In this document: positions 46,042 through 54,429 of the stretch, one piece after another | Numbering within the stretch: position 1 is the stretch's first letter | Layout of the letters: each line of letters opens with the position of its first letter | Notes under the pieces: model-generated | Told to the model about the DNA's origin: nothing | Database searches by the model: none | Seen by the model: the letters and a program-made list of their open reading frames with translations, nothing else | Source: JBHJGP01 sp050331695 | GTDB lineage: Bacteria > Pseudomonadota > Alphaproteobacteria > Geminicoccales > Geminicoccaceae | DNA length: 64,000 bases | Assembly (NCBI GenBank): GCA_050331695.1 | Contig: JBHJGP010000016.1 | Coordinates: 129,460 to 193,459 of the forward strand | Reading direction: 5' to 3' | Program-made: the position numbers and the translations under genes

Positions 46042-47587
46042 CGCTCTTACCCTCGAGCGCCGGCGGACTGCTCATATCCGCACCGTGCAAGCCGCCCATC
46101 AGAAGCCCGATTTCCTCCAGCGAAACCCGCTCGGTGTCAAAGGCATTGGAGAGACGACCGAGATTGATCACGGCCAGGCGATCGCTCAGTGTCAACAGCT
46201 CATCCAGATCCTGAGAGATGATCAGCACCGCGGCTCCGGAGGCTGCCAGGTCGATCAGCGACTGATGGATGGCGGCAGCGGCGCCGGCATCGACACCCCA
46301 GGTGGGCTGGGAGACCACCAGCACGCCCGGCTCCTGCAAGACCTCGCGGCCGATCACGAACTTTTGCAGATTGCCGCCGGAGAGGCTCCGAGCCGTGGCC
46401 GTCGCCGCCCTTGTCCTGACATCGAACCGGCGAATGATATCGTCGGTGAACCGCTCCGCCGCGCTCAAATGGAGCCAGCCGCCGGTGGCCAGGCCCTTTC
46501 GTTGCCGGGCGGAAAGCAGCGCGTTCTCGACGAGCGACATCTGGCCTATCGCCGCGTGGCCGTTTCGTTCCTCAGGCACCGCGCCGAGCCCCAGCTTGCG
46601 CCGACCGCCCGGGCCCAGTCCGCCGACCGGCTTGCCGTCCAGGCGTATCGCACGCGGATCGTCGAGGCGGCGCTCGCCGGAGAGCGCCTGAAACAATTCA
46701 CGTTGGCCGTTGCCGGCGACGCCGGCGATGCCGAAGATTTCGCCTGATCGAACCTCGAACGAGATCGCTTGAAGGTTTGTATCGAAGGCCCCCGATGCCG
46801 GCAGGTCGAGCCCGTCGACGGAAAGCCGTGCCGAGCCTGCTTGGCTTCTCGAGCGACGGTCGAGCGTTCGGACCTCGGCGCTGATCATCTGCTGGGCCAT
46901 GCTTTTCGCGGTTTCGACCGCTGGATCACATTCGCCGACCACCTTGCCGTCGCGTAGTATGGTCGCCCGTTGGCAGAGCTGTTTGATCTCCTCCAGCTTG
47001 TGGGAAATGTAGAGGACCGAGCAGCCCTCGCCCCTCAATTGGCGAAGCGTCTCGAACAGCCGCGTCACCTCTTGGGGGGTGAGCACCGAGGTCGGCTCTT
47101 CCATGATCAGAAGCTTGGGCTTTTGCAGGAGGCAGCGGACGATTTCGATCCGCTGGCGCTCACCGACCGAGAGGCTGTGGACCTCGCGGGTCGGATCGAG
47201 AGGCAGACCGTAGGCGCGGCTGACATCGACCACTCTCTCGGCGAGGCTTTTCAGGTCTTGGCGCGTCTCGATGCCGAGCGCGATGTTCTCCAGGACAGTC
47301 ATCGCGTCGAACAGGGAGAAATGCTGGAAGACCATGCCGATGCCAAGCGAGCGGGACGCCTGCGGATCGTCGATCCGGACAGGTTTGCCCTCCCAGAAGA
47401 TGTCACCCTCGTCGGCCTGGAGAACGCCGTAGATGATGTTGACAAGGGTCGACTTTCCGGCGCCGTTTTCGCCGAGAAGGGCGTGGATTTCGCCCGGAGC
47501 CACCTCGAAGCTGATCGCATCGTTCGCGGTCACGCCCGGAAAACGCTTGGTGATGTTCTTGAGGGCAAGCCGGGGGACTTCGCTCAA
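46031..47587 (-). CDS. Purine/nucleoside ABC transporter ATPase (two-domain)
   Basis: A sugar/nucleoside-type double ATPase of 518 residues. Domain 1: Walker A LGENGAGKSTLVNIIYG, signature LSVGERQRIEIVR, Walker B LLIMEEPTSVLTPQE. Domain 2 (from ~residue 255) has a degenerate Walker A, GVAGNGQRELFQALSG, and signature LSGGNLQKFVIGRE, as in RbsA/MglA-type proteins. The Walker B Asp equivalent in domain 1 is read as Glu in MEEPTS, typical for this family. It overlaps xdhC by 4 bases. Confidence 0.94.
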   Translation of the reverse strand: MSEVPRLALKNITKRFPGVTANDAISFEVAPGEIHALLGENGAGKSTLVNIIYGVLQADEGDIFWEGKPVRIDDPQASRSLGIGMVFQHFSLFDAMTVLENIALGIETRQDLKSLAERVVDVSRAYGLPLDPTREVHSLSVGERQRIEIVRCLLQKPKLLIMEEPTSVLTPQEVTRLFETLRQLRGEGCSVLYISHKLEEIKQLCQRATILRDGKVVGECDPAVETAKSMAQQMISAEVRTLDRRSRSQAGSARLSVDGLDLPASGAFDTNLQAISFEVRSGEIFGIAGVAGNGQRELFQALSGERRLDDPRAIRLDGKPVGGLGPGGRRKLGLGAVPEERNGHAAIGQMSLVENALLSARQRKGLATGGWLHLSAAERFTDDIIRRFDVRTRAATATARSLSGGNLQKFVIGREVLQEPGVLVVSQPTWGVDAGAAAAIHQSLIDLAASGAAVLIISQDLDELLTLSDRLAVINLGRLSNAFDTERVSLEEIGLLMGGLHGADMSSPPALEGKSVVA

Positions 47588-48381
47588 GGCTTTTGGTCCT
47601 GAAGAAACACGGTCAGAAGCTCGGCGGCGACCAAGGCCGCAATCACTTCCGGGCGCTTGTCGCGGACCTTGTCTCCGCCGATCGGGCAGACCAGGCGGGA
47701 GCTGTCCAGGCCGAGCTTGCTGAAACCGTTTTCGAACCGGGCCCGCTTCGATTTCGAGCCGATCAGACCCAGATAGGCAAAATCACCGCTCCTCAGGACA
47801 GCTTCCACCAGCCGGAAATCCATCATGTGGGAATGGGTCAAGATCAGGAACCCAGCTCCGGCGGGTGCCTCGGCGATGTGGTCGCCCGGTCGCTCTGTGG
47901 CCGTGCCAGCCGCTCCAGGCGGAAACTGATCGGCGCGTTCATCGATCCAGCGGAGCCGCAAGGGAAGGGTTTCGAGCACGCGGTGGATGGCCTTGCCGAC
48001 ATGGCCGGCGCCGAACAGCATCACGGTCGGTTGAGCCGATACCGTCTCCATCTCCCGACGTCGGATCCTTTCGCGTTCGGCTTGATCGACGATGTGATAG
48101 CGCAAGGAAACACGACCGCCGCAGCACTGGCCGATCTCAGGCCCCAGCGGTACGTCCCGCCGGTCGCTCTCGGTCCGCGAGCTCAGCATGCGCCTGGCGT
48201 GGGCGAGCGCGTCCCACTCCAGTTGACCACCGCCTATCGTGCCATGACAGGCATCGGCCGTGACCAGCATCGATGCGCCCACCTCCCTCGGCGTCGAACC
48301 GGCCGCCTTCTCGATCTCGACCAGCACACAAGGCTCGCCGGTTTCAATCAGCCGCCCCAATATCGCACTGAGCCGGGTCAA
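47584..48381 (-). CDS. xdhC: Xanthine dehydrogenase accessory protein XdhC
   Basis: Binds molybdenum cofactor, helps convert it to the sulfurated form and inserts it into XdhB. Features: VLVEIEKAAGSTPREVGASMLVT with the conserved GSTPR, GTIGGGQLEWDALA, PLGPEIGQCCGGRVSLRYHIVD (the QCCGG motif) and a Rossmann-like half starting TVMLFGAGHVGKAIHRVLETL. 265 residues. It is coupled to xdhB by a 4-base overlap. Confidence 0.94.
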   Translation of the reverse strand: MTRLSAILGRLIETGEPCVLVEIEKAAGSTPREVGASMLVTADACHGTIGGGQLEWDALAHARRMLSSRTESDRRDVPLGPEIGQCCGGRVSLRYHIVDQAERERIRRREMETVSAQPTVMLFGAGHVGKAIHRVLETLPLRLRWIDERADQFPPGAAGTATERPGDHIAEAPAGAGFLILTHSHMMDFRLVEAVLRSGDFAYLGLIGSKSKRARFENGFSKLGLDSSRLVCPIGGDKVRDKRPEVIAALVAAELLTVFLQDQKP

Positions 48382-50711
48382 GGGGATGCGGCCCGCAACC
48401 GGGTCACGGCCTCAAGAATGCGCTCCGGCGTCGCCGGCGCATCGAGCTTCGGACAGATCCGGTGATCAGCCACGGACGCGACCGCATCCGAAAGCGCGTG
48501 CAGCACCGAAATGGCCAACATCAGGGGTGGCTCGCCGACTGCCTTGGAGCGAAAGATCGTGTCCTCACGGTTCTCGGCATCTTCCACGAGATCGACGTTG
48601 AACGTCCGCGGCCGGTCACCCATCGCCGGGATCTTGTAGGTGGAGGGCGCATGGGTTTGGAGGCGGCCGTGATCGTCCCAGACCAGCTCTTCGGTGGTGA
48701 GCCAGCCGGCACCCTGAATGAACCCGCCCTCGATCTGGCCTCGATCGATCGCCGGATTGAGCGAGCGGCCAACGTCATGGAGAATGTCGGTCCTCAACAA
48801 CCGGTATTCACCGGTGAGCGTATCGATCGCGACCTCGGAGCACGCAGCGCCATAGGCATAGTAATAGAAGGGCCGGCCCCGGCCCTTGGCCCGATCCCAA
48901 TAGATCTTCGGCGTTTTGTAGAAGCCCGTGGACGACAGCGAGATGCGGGCGAGATAGGCCTCGCGGATCAGGTCCGCGAAGTTGAGATGCTGGTTGCCGA
49001 TCCGCACCTCGCCCCCTTCGAACACCACCTGATCTCTTGGCACGGACCAATGTTCTGATGAAAAATCGATCAGTCTGTTCTTGATGGTCGTGGCCGCGAT
49101 CTCCGCCGCCTTGCCGTTCAGGTCGCTGCCGGATGAGGCGGCCGTTGCCGAGGTGTTGGGTACCTTGGCGGTGGTCGTCGCGGTGATCTTGATCTGATCG
49201 ATGTCGATCTGAAACACCTCGGCCACGACCTGCGCCACCTTCACGTAAAGCCCCTGACCCATTTCGGTGCCGCCATGGTTCAGATGGACGCTGCCGTCCT
49301 TATAGATATGGACCAATGCCCCCGCCTGGTTGAACGCGGTCATGGTGAACGAGATGCCGAATTTGACCGGTGTCAGCGCGATGCCCCGCTTGAGAACCGG
49401 GTTTTCCCTATTGAATTTTTCGATCTTTTGCCGCCGTCCTCGGTAGTCGGCGCGCCGTTCCAGCTCGTCGATAATCTGGTCGGCGATACTGTCCTCGACG
49501 CGCTGATGGTAGGGGGTGATGTCGCGCTCCCGATGGCCGTAGAGGTTCCGTTTTCTGACCGTTAGCGGGTCCAGGCCCGTGGCGAAGGCGATCTCCTCGA
49601 TCATCCGCTCGCAGGCGACCATGCCTTGCGGCCCGCCGAAGCCGCGAAAGGCCGAGTTCGAGACCGTGTTGGTCTTGAGCGGCCGGGAGGTCAGGCGCAC
49701 CGCCGGATAGAAATAGCAGTTATCGGCGTGGAACAGCGCGCGGTCGGTTACCGGCCCCGACAGGTCGGCCGACCAGCCGCATTGGCCGTCGAAACGCATG
49801 TCCACACCGAAGATGCGTCCCTCATCGTCGAAACCGACCTCGTAATGAACGAGAAAGTTATGCCGCTTGCCGGTGATGATCATGTCGTCATCGCGGTCCG
49901 GACGGATCTTGACGGCGCGGCCCGTACGCTTGGCGATGAGAGCGGCGATGCAGGCGAATGGGTTGCCTTGGGTTTCCTTGCCGCCGAAGCCGCCGCCCAT
50001 GCGCCGGGTTTCGACCGTGACACTGTTTGCGGTAACCCCCAGAACCTGGGCGACCATCGCCTGGATCTCGCTCGGGTGCTGGGTCGACGAATAGACGGTT
50101 ACCTCGTCATCTTCGCCGGGCAAAGCGAGGCCGATCTGGCCCTCCAGATAAAAATGGTCTTGGCCGCCGATCGCCATGGTGCCGCGCAAGCGTCTGGGCG
50201 CCTGGTCGATCGATGACCTCGCATCGCCGCGGGCGAGGGTGAGCGGCTCCGTCACCAGTTCCTCGGCCTTTTGCAGGGACAGAACCGGGGGCAGGGGATC
50301 ATAGTCTATTTTCGCCAACTTGGCCGCGCGCCGCGCCTGGTCGCGGGTCCCGGCTGCCACCGCGAAGATCGGCTGACCGCAAAAAAAGACGGTGTCTTCG
50401 GCAAGCAACGGCTCATCGTGGCGATGGGTCGGGCTAACATCGTTCTCGCCCGGGATGTCGTCGCGGGTAACGACGTCGACCACGCCCGGTGCCGCTCTGA
50501 CGTCATCGAGGTTCAGACCGGTCAAGCGGGCGTGGGCCCGTTCGCTGATGCCGAAATAGGCATGGAGCAGACCTTCCGGTGCGGGCAGATCGTCGACGTA
50601 GCGCGCTTCGCCGGTGACGTGTTTTCGGGCGCTGTCATGGGCGACGGCCTCACTGACCCCGCCCTTGATGTTTTTTGTCTGACAGGCAACGCGGCTCACT
50701 TGTTCACCCAT
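48378..50711 (-). CDS. xdhB: Xanthine dehydrogenase, molybdopterin-binding subunit
   Basis: Catalytic subunit that oxidises hypoxanthine to xanthine and xanthine to urate at a Mo centre. It starts with GEARYVDDLPAPEGLLHAYFGISERAHARL-type aldehyde oxidase/xanthine dehydrogenase N-terminal pattern, and has the cofactor loop MGGGFGGKETQGNPFACIAALI, the FRGFGGPQGM motif and the late catalytic-glutamate segment KAVGEPPLMLAISVLHAL. 777 residues, normal for a bacterial two-subunit enzyme. Start at 50711 overlaps xdhA by 8 bases. Confidence 0.96.
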   Translation of the reverse strand: MGEQVSRVACQTKNIKGGVSEAVAHDSARKHVTGEARYVDDLPAPEGLLHAYFGISERAHARLTGLNLDDVRAAPGVVDVVTRDDIPGENDVSPTHRHDEPLLAEDTVFFCGQPIFAVAAGTRDQARRAAKLAKIDYDPLPPVLSLQKAEELVTEPLTLARGDARSSIDQAPRRLRGTMAIGGQDHFYLEGQIGLALPGEDDEVTVYSSTQHPSEIQAMVAQVLGVTANSVTVETRRMGGGFGGKETQGNPFACIAALIAKRTGRAVKIRPDRDDDMIITGKRHNFLVHYEVGFDDEGRIFGVDMRFDGQCGWSADLSGPVTDRALFHADNCYFYPAVRLTSRPLKTNTVSNSAFRGFGGPQGMVACERMIEEIAFATGLDPLTVRKRNLYGHRERDITPYHQRVEDSIADQIIDELERRADYRGRRQKIEKFNRENPVLKRGIALTPVKFGISFTMTAFNQAGALVHIYKDGSVHLNHGGTEMGQGLYVKVAQVVAEVFQIDIDQIKITATTTAKVPNTSATAASSGSDLNGKAAEIAATTIKNRLIDFSSEHWSVPRDQVVFEGGEVRIGNQHLNFADLIREAYLARISLSSTGFYKTPKIYWDRAKGRGRPFYYYAYGAACSEVAIDTLTGEYRLLRTDILHDVGRSLNPAIDRGQIEGGFIQGAGWLTTEELVWDDHGRLQTHAPSTYKIPAMGDRPRTFNVDLVEDAENREDTIFRSKAVGEPPLMLAISVLHALSDAVASVADHRICPKLDAPATPERILEAVTRLRAASP

Positions 50712-52158
50712 GGCAAAGAGGATCGAGACGAGCCAGACGGGTCGCCACTTCCGGCGTCGTGGTCTCGATCCAAAACCTTGTGAGCAAGTTGCGTGCCGCC
50801 ATCAGGCGATAGTCGGCCGAGGCCCGCATGTCGGAAATCGGCTCGAAGTCCTTTGCCAGTGCGGCGGCAGCGGCCTCCATCGAGGCCCTGTCCCAGAGCC
50901 GGCCGATCAGCACGGCCTCCGCTGCGGTGCTTCGCTTTGGGATCGCCGCCATGCCACCGAACGCAAGACGGGCAGCGGCCACCGCCTCGCCTTCCAGCTT
51001 GACCATGAAAGCGCCCAAGACGGCGGAAATATCCTGATCGAGGCGTTTCGAGATCTTGTAGCAGCGATAGTGGCTACCCGGCTTCGGCTTCGGCACCGAG
51101 ATTTTCGTCAAGAACTCGCCCGGCGCTCGATCCTGCTCGCCATAGTCCAGAAAAAAGGCCTCGATCGGCAGGCAACGCTTCGTCATGCCCTGGCGCAGAT
51201 GAAGCGTTGCGCCGGCGGCGATAAGGGCGGGTGAGCCGTCGCCGATCGGCGAGCCGTTGGCGATGTTGCCGCCGACCGTCGCAGCGTTCCGCACCTGAGG
51301 GCAGGCGAAGCGACGGAGCATCTCTTCCATGTCAGGGAAGATATCCGTTAGCGGGCTGATGGCATCGGTCCAGGAAACACCGGCACCGATCTCCAGATTG
51401 TCGTTCGTTTTCCGGATCGAGGACAGCTCTCTCACTCGGCCGATCCAGATCACGGCATCGAGACGCCGCATCTGCTTTGTGATCCACAAGCCGACATCGG
51501 TGCAGCCCGCCAGGATCGTCGCCTCCGGAAAGGTATCGAGCAGCGCGACCAGCCCATCTAGATCGGCTGGCGCCAGGAAACGCCGCCCGCCATCGCCGAT
51601 TTCAACCGTCTCATCGTCCTGGAGCGACTGGAGCCGATCAAGGTCGGCAAAAATCGGTTCGAACGGGCTTTTCACAACTTGTTCGGCGGCTCTGGCGATC
51701 GGTGCGTAGCCGGTGCACCGGCAGAGATTGCCGGCAAGCGCATCGTCGATCGTCCGGTCGTCGGCCGTTTTCTCTTCCGCGAGGCCTAAGGCGTAGAGCG
51801 CCATCACGAAGCCAGGGGTGCAAAAGCCGCACTGCGACGCGTGGTGATCGACCATCGCCTGTTGCACCGGATGCGGAGCGCCGACTGGTTCCCTCAGATG
51901 CTCGATCGTCGTCAGCCGACAGCCGTCGAGCATGCCGATGAGATGAATACAGGCGTTGACCGCCTGGTGGCGAGGCCGCCCGTTCTCCAGCCTGGTGACC
52001 ACGACCGTACAGGCGCCGCAATCACCCTCATTGCAACCCTCCTTGGTTCCGGTTCGCCGCCGCTCCAGCCTCAGCCAGTCGAGAACGGTTATGGTCGGAT
52101 CAATCCGATCGATCTCGACCAGCTCCGAGCCCAACAGGAAGCGGAGAGGTCGGGTCAC
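50704..52158 (-). CDS. xdhA: Xanthine dehydrogenase, FeS/FAD subunit
   Basis: Carries electrons from the Mo site via two [2Fe-2S] clusters to FAD and NAD. Cluster motifs: KEGCNEGDCGACTVV (plant ferredoxin-like) and QCGFCTPGFVMALYAL with CRCTGYAPI. The FAD domain (~residues 190-484) has ATILAGCTDVGLWITKQMR and ATVGGNIANGSPIGDGSPALIA. 484 residues. It starts at 52158, three bases after the uraH stop, so it belongs to the uraH-led operon. Confidence 0.96.
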   Translation of the reverse strand: MTRPLRFLLGSELVEIDRIDPTITVLDWLRLERRRTGTKEGCNEGDCGACTVVVTRLENGRPRHQAVNACIHLIGMLDGCRLTTIEHLREPVGAPHPVQQAMVDHHASQCGFCTPGFVMALYALGLAEEKTADDRTIDDALAGNLCRCTGYAPIARAAEQVVKSPFEPIFADLDRLQSLQDDETVEIGDGGRRFLAPADLDGLVALLDTFPEATILAGCTDVGLWITKQMRRLDAVIWIGRVRELSSIRKTNDNLEIGAGVSWTDAISPLTDIFPDMEEMLRRFACPQVRNAATVGGNIANGSPIGDGSPALIAAGATLHLRQGMTKRCLPIEAFFLDYGEQDRAPGEFLTKISVPKPKPGSHYRCYKISKRLDQDISAVLGAFMVKLEGEAVAAARLAFGGMAAIPKRSTAAEAVLIGRLWDRASMEAAAAALAKDFEPISDMRASADYRLMAARNLLTRFWIETTTPEVATRLARLDPLCHG

Positions 52159-52160
52159 GC

Positions 52161-52532
52161 TCAGCTGCCCCGATAGGTCGAATAACCGAACGGCGAGATC
52201 AGCAAGGGCACGTGATAGTGGCCGGCTGGGTCGGCGATGCCGAAGCGGATCGGCACGATATCGAGGAAGGCCGGCTGGCTCAAAAGGACGTTCAGGCTTC
52301 GAAAATAGTCGGCCACATGGAAATGCAGTTCAAACTGGCCATGATGAAGCGAGTGGCCCTCGAGCAGGGGGGAATCCAAGCGACCGTCCTCATTGGTCAC
52401 CGCCGATCTGACATTGCGAAAGGCCTCGCCGTCGGCGCGCAACAGATCAATCATGACGCCCGCCGCCGGTATCCCATGGGCGGTGTCGAGAACGTGGGTT
52501 GTAAGCTTGCCCTTCGCTGCAACGCCCGTCAT
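52161..52532 (-). CDS. uraH: 5-hydroxyisourate hydrolase (transthyretin-like)
   Basis: Hydrolyses 5-hydroxyisourate, the PuuD product, to OHCU. The family N-terminus KLTTHVLDTAHGIPAAG, the middle GQFELHFHVADYF and the C-terminus FGIADPAGHYHVPLLISPFGYSTYRGS, with its diagnostic YRGS ending, are all present; the catalytic His and Arg residues lie in these segments. 123 residues. First gene of the long minus-strand purine operon. Confidence 0.96.
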   Translation of the reverse strand: MTGVAAKGKLTTHVLDTAHGIPAAGVMIDLLRADGEAFRNVRSAVTNEDGRLDSPLLEGHSLHHGQFELHFHVADYFRSLNVLLSQPAFLDIVPIRFGIADPAGHYHVPLLISPFGYSTYRGS

Positions 52533-52594
52533 GACCTCGCATCCTCCGAGCTCGTCATCGGCTCGCTCGTTCTCGTTATTGTCGAACAGCGGAC

Positions 52595-52609
52595 ATTGGT
52601 TCAGTCAAT
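52595..52609. promoter_or_regulatory. Candidate operator between uraH and uraD
   Basis: ATTG (52595-52598) and CAAT (52606-52609) form a short inverted repeat with a seven-base centre in the 140-base divergent gap. TTGACT on the minus strand (52608-52603) could be a -35 for the uraH operon. No regulator gene lies in the cluster. Visual evidence only. Confidence 0.25.
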
Positions 52610-52672
52610 AGGGTTACGAAGAAAGGGCGTTCGCGTCGATGTTAGCCCGCAACCTTCCGTTGGTATCACGTC

Positions 52673-53167
52673 TTGACCCTTGACCGCGCAAGCTTCGTCG
52701 ACCGGTTTGGCCAGGTCTTCGAGCACTCGCCCTGGATCGCCGAGCAGGCCTTCGATCGGTTCGCTCTGGCGGAGCCCTTGACGGCGGCGCGAGTTCACGA
52801 AGCACTTTGTTCGGTTTTTCGGTCCGCCGGTCGAGATCAGCGCATGGCGGTGATCCAGGCTCACCCTGACCTTGCGGGAAAGCTGGCTAGGGCAGGGAGG
52901 CTCACCGCGTCCTCTACGTCCGAACAGCGTTCCGCCGGGCTCGATCTCCTGACCGACGACGAGCGCGACCGTTTCACCCAACTGAACGAAACTTATCGAA
53001 ACCACTTTGGTTTTCCGTTCGTCATCGCCGTCAAAGGCCTGGACAAGTGCCATATTCTCGGGGCTTTCGAACGGCGCCTCGGCAACGACCGGGATAAGGA
53101 GATCGAGGAGGCTTGCCGGCAGATCGAACGGATCGTTTACCTGCGGCTAAAAGACCTTCTCCCATGA
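52673..53167 (+). CDS. uraD: OHCU decarboxylase
   Basis: Decarboxylates 2-oxo-4-hydroxy-4-carboxy-5-ureidoimidazoline to S-allantoin. It is a single helical domain with the signature AVIQAHPDLAGKLARAG and the C-terminal LNETYRNHFGFPFVIAVKGLDK, both strongly conserved in UraD/PucL proteins. 164 residues. Begins with TTG at 52673 and is coupled to the next gene by an ATGA overlap. Confidence 0.95.
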   Translation: MTLDRASFVDRFGQVFEHSPWIAEQAFDRFALAEPLTAARVHEALCSVFRSAGRDQRMAVIQAHPDLAGKLARAGRLTASSTSEQRSAGLDLLTDDERDRFTQLNETYRNHFGFPFVIAVKGLDKCHILGAFERRLGNDRDKEIEEACRQIERIVYLRLKDLLP

Positions 53168-54426
53168 CATCCGTCCCTCAACTGCGATCACTCGGCGATG
53201 AATTGATGGTCCGGCTCGACCGGCTCGCCACCTTCTCGAGTGATCCCGGCGCTCTTACCCGGCTGTACCTCACCCCGGAACACAAAGCTGCGGCAGACCA
53301 GGTCATGCTGTGGATGGCCGAGGCGGGCATGGAAACTTGGATCGACGCCGTCGGCTCGGTTGTCGGACGCTACGAGGGTGACAGGGCCGACGCCAAAACG
53401 CTTTTGATAGGCTCTCACATCGATACCGTGCGAGATGCCGGCAAATATGACGGATCGTTGGGCGTGCTTACGGCGATCGCCGCCGTTCAGGAGCTCCATG
53501 CTTGCGGTGAGCGACTGCCCTTCGCGATCGAGGTCCTGGCGTTTGGCGACGAGGAGGGCGTGCGCTTCCCGTCGACGCTATCGGGCTCCAGGGCAATTGC
53601 CGGCACGTTCGATGGCGCAACGCTGGAGGCCCGCGACGTCGACGGAGTCCGGCTCGCGGATGCGCTTCATGCTTTCGGCGGTGATCTTGACGCCATTGCC
53701 CAATGCTGGCGCGATCCGGCAAAGACAGTCGGCTACATCGAGGTGCACATTGAGCAGGGGCCGGTTCTTGAGGCGCGCGGTGTGCCACTGGGTGTCGTGA
53801 CCGCGATCAACGGCGCGAGCCGCGCTCGAATTGAACTCACCGGCAAAGCCGGCCATGCGGGCACGGTGCCGATGGTGATTCGCGAAGATGCTCTGGCGGC
53901 GGCCGCCGAAATGGTCCTGGCGGTCGAGGCGACGGCAAACCGGTTTTCGGACATGGTCGCGACGGTCGGCGAGATGGCGGTCAGCCCCGGCGCGATCAAC
54001 GTCATTCCAGGCCGGGTTCATTTTTCGATCGATCTCCGCTCGCCAAGCGATACGGATCGGGCCGTCGCCCTCCAGGGGCTGCGCGATTATGTGACCGCCA
54101 TCGCCGCCCGGCGCCGGGTGGCCATGCAAATCGACGCAATCTTCGAGTCGCCGTCCGTTAACTGCGACCCCCGATTGATCGAGGCGCTCGCCGACGCCGT
54201 GCAAGCCGGCGGCACGCCTGCGTTGCGATTACCCAGCGGTGCCGGTCACGATGCCATGGCAGTGGCTGCGTCGCTGCCGGTCGGCATGCTTTTCGTGCGC
54301 TGTCGCGGCGGTGTCAGCCATCACCCGACCGAGGCGGTCACGGCGGGGGATGCGGAGGTGGCGATCGCTACGCTTTTGCGCTTCCTTCGCTCGTTCGACG
54401 GACGCGTTTTCGACGGCCCCAGCTGA
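53164..54426 (+). CDS. allC: Allantoate amidohydrolase-like M20 hydrolase
   Basis: A Zn/Mn-dependent amidase of the HyuC/allantoate amidohydrolase group. Metal ligands and active-site motifs: IGSHIDTVRDAGKYDGSLGVL, AFGDEEGVRFPSTLSGSRAIAG, GYIEVHIEQGPVLE, and LPSGAGHDAMAVAA near the end, with the dimerisation domain between. 420 residues. ATG at 53164 overlaps the uraD stop, and the purine context favours allantoate or ureidoglycolate rather than a carbamoyl-beta-alanine substrate. It does not replace allantoinase, for which no gene was found here. Confidence 0.88.
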   Translation: MTSVPQLRSLGDELMVRLDRLATFSSDPGALTRLYLTPEHKAAADQVMLWMAEAGMETWIDAVGSVVGRYEGDRADAKTLLIGSHIDTVRDAGKYDGSLGVLTAIAAVQELHACGERLPFAIEVLAFGDEEGVRFPSTLSGSRAIAGTFDGATLEARDVDGVRLADALHAFGGDLDAIAQCWRDPAKTVGYIEVHIEQGPVLEARGVPLGVVTAINGASRARIELTGKAGHAGTVPMVIREDALAAAAEMVLAVEATANRFSDMVATVGEMAVSPGAINVIPGRVHFSIDLRSPSDTDRAVALQGLRDYVTAIAARRRVAMQIDAIFESPSVNCDPRLIEALADAVQAGGTPALRLPSGAGHDAMAVAASLPVGMLFVRCRGGVSHHPTEAVTAGDAEVAIATLLRFLRSFDGRVFDGPS

Positions 54427-54429
54427 AGG

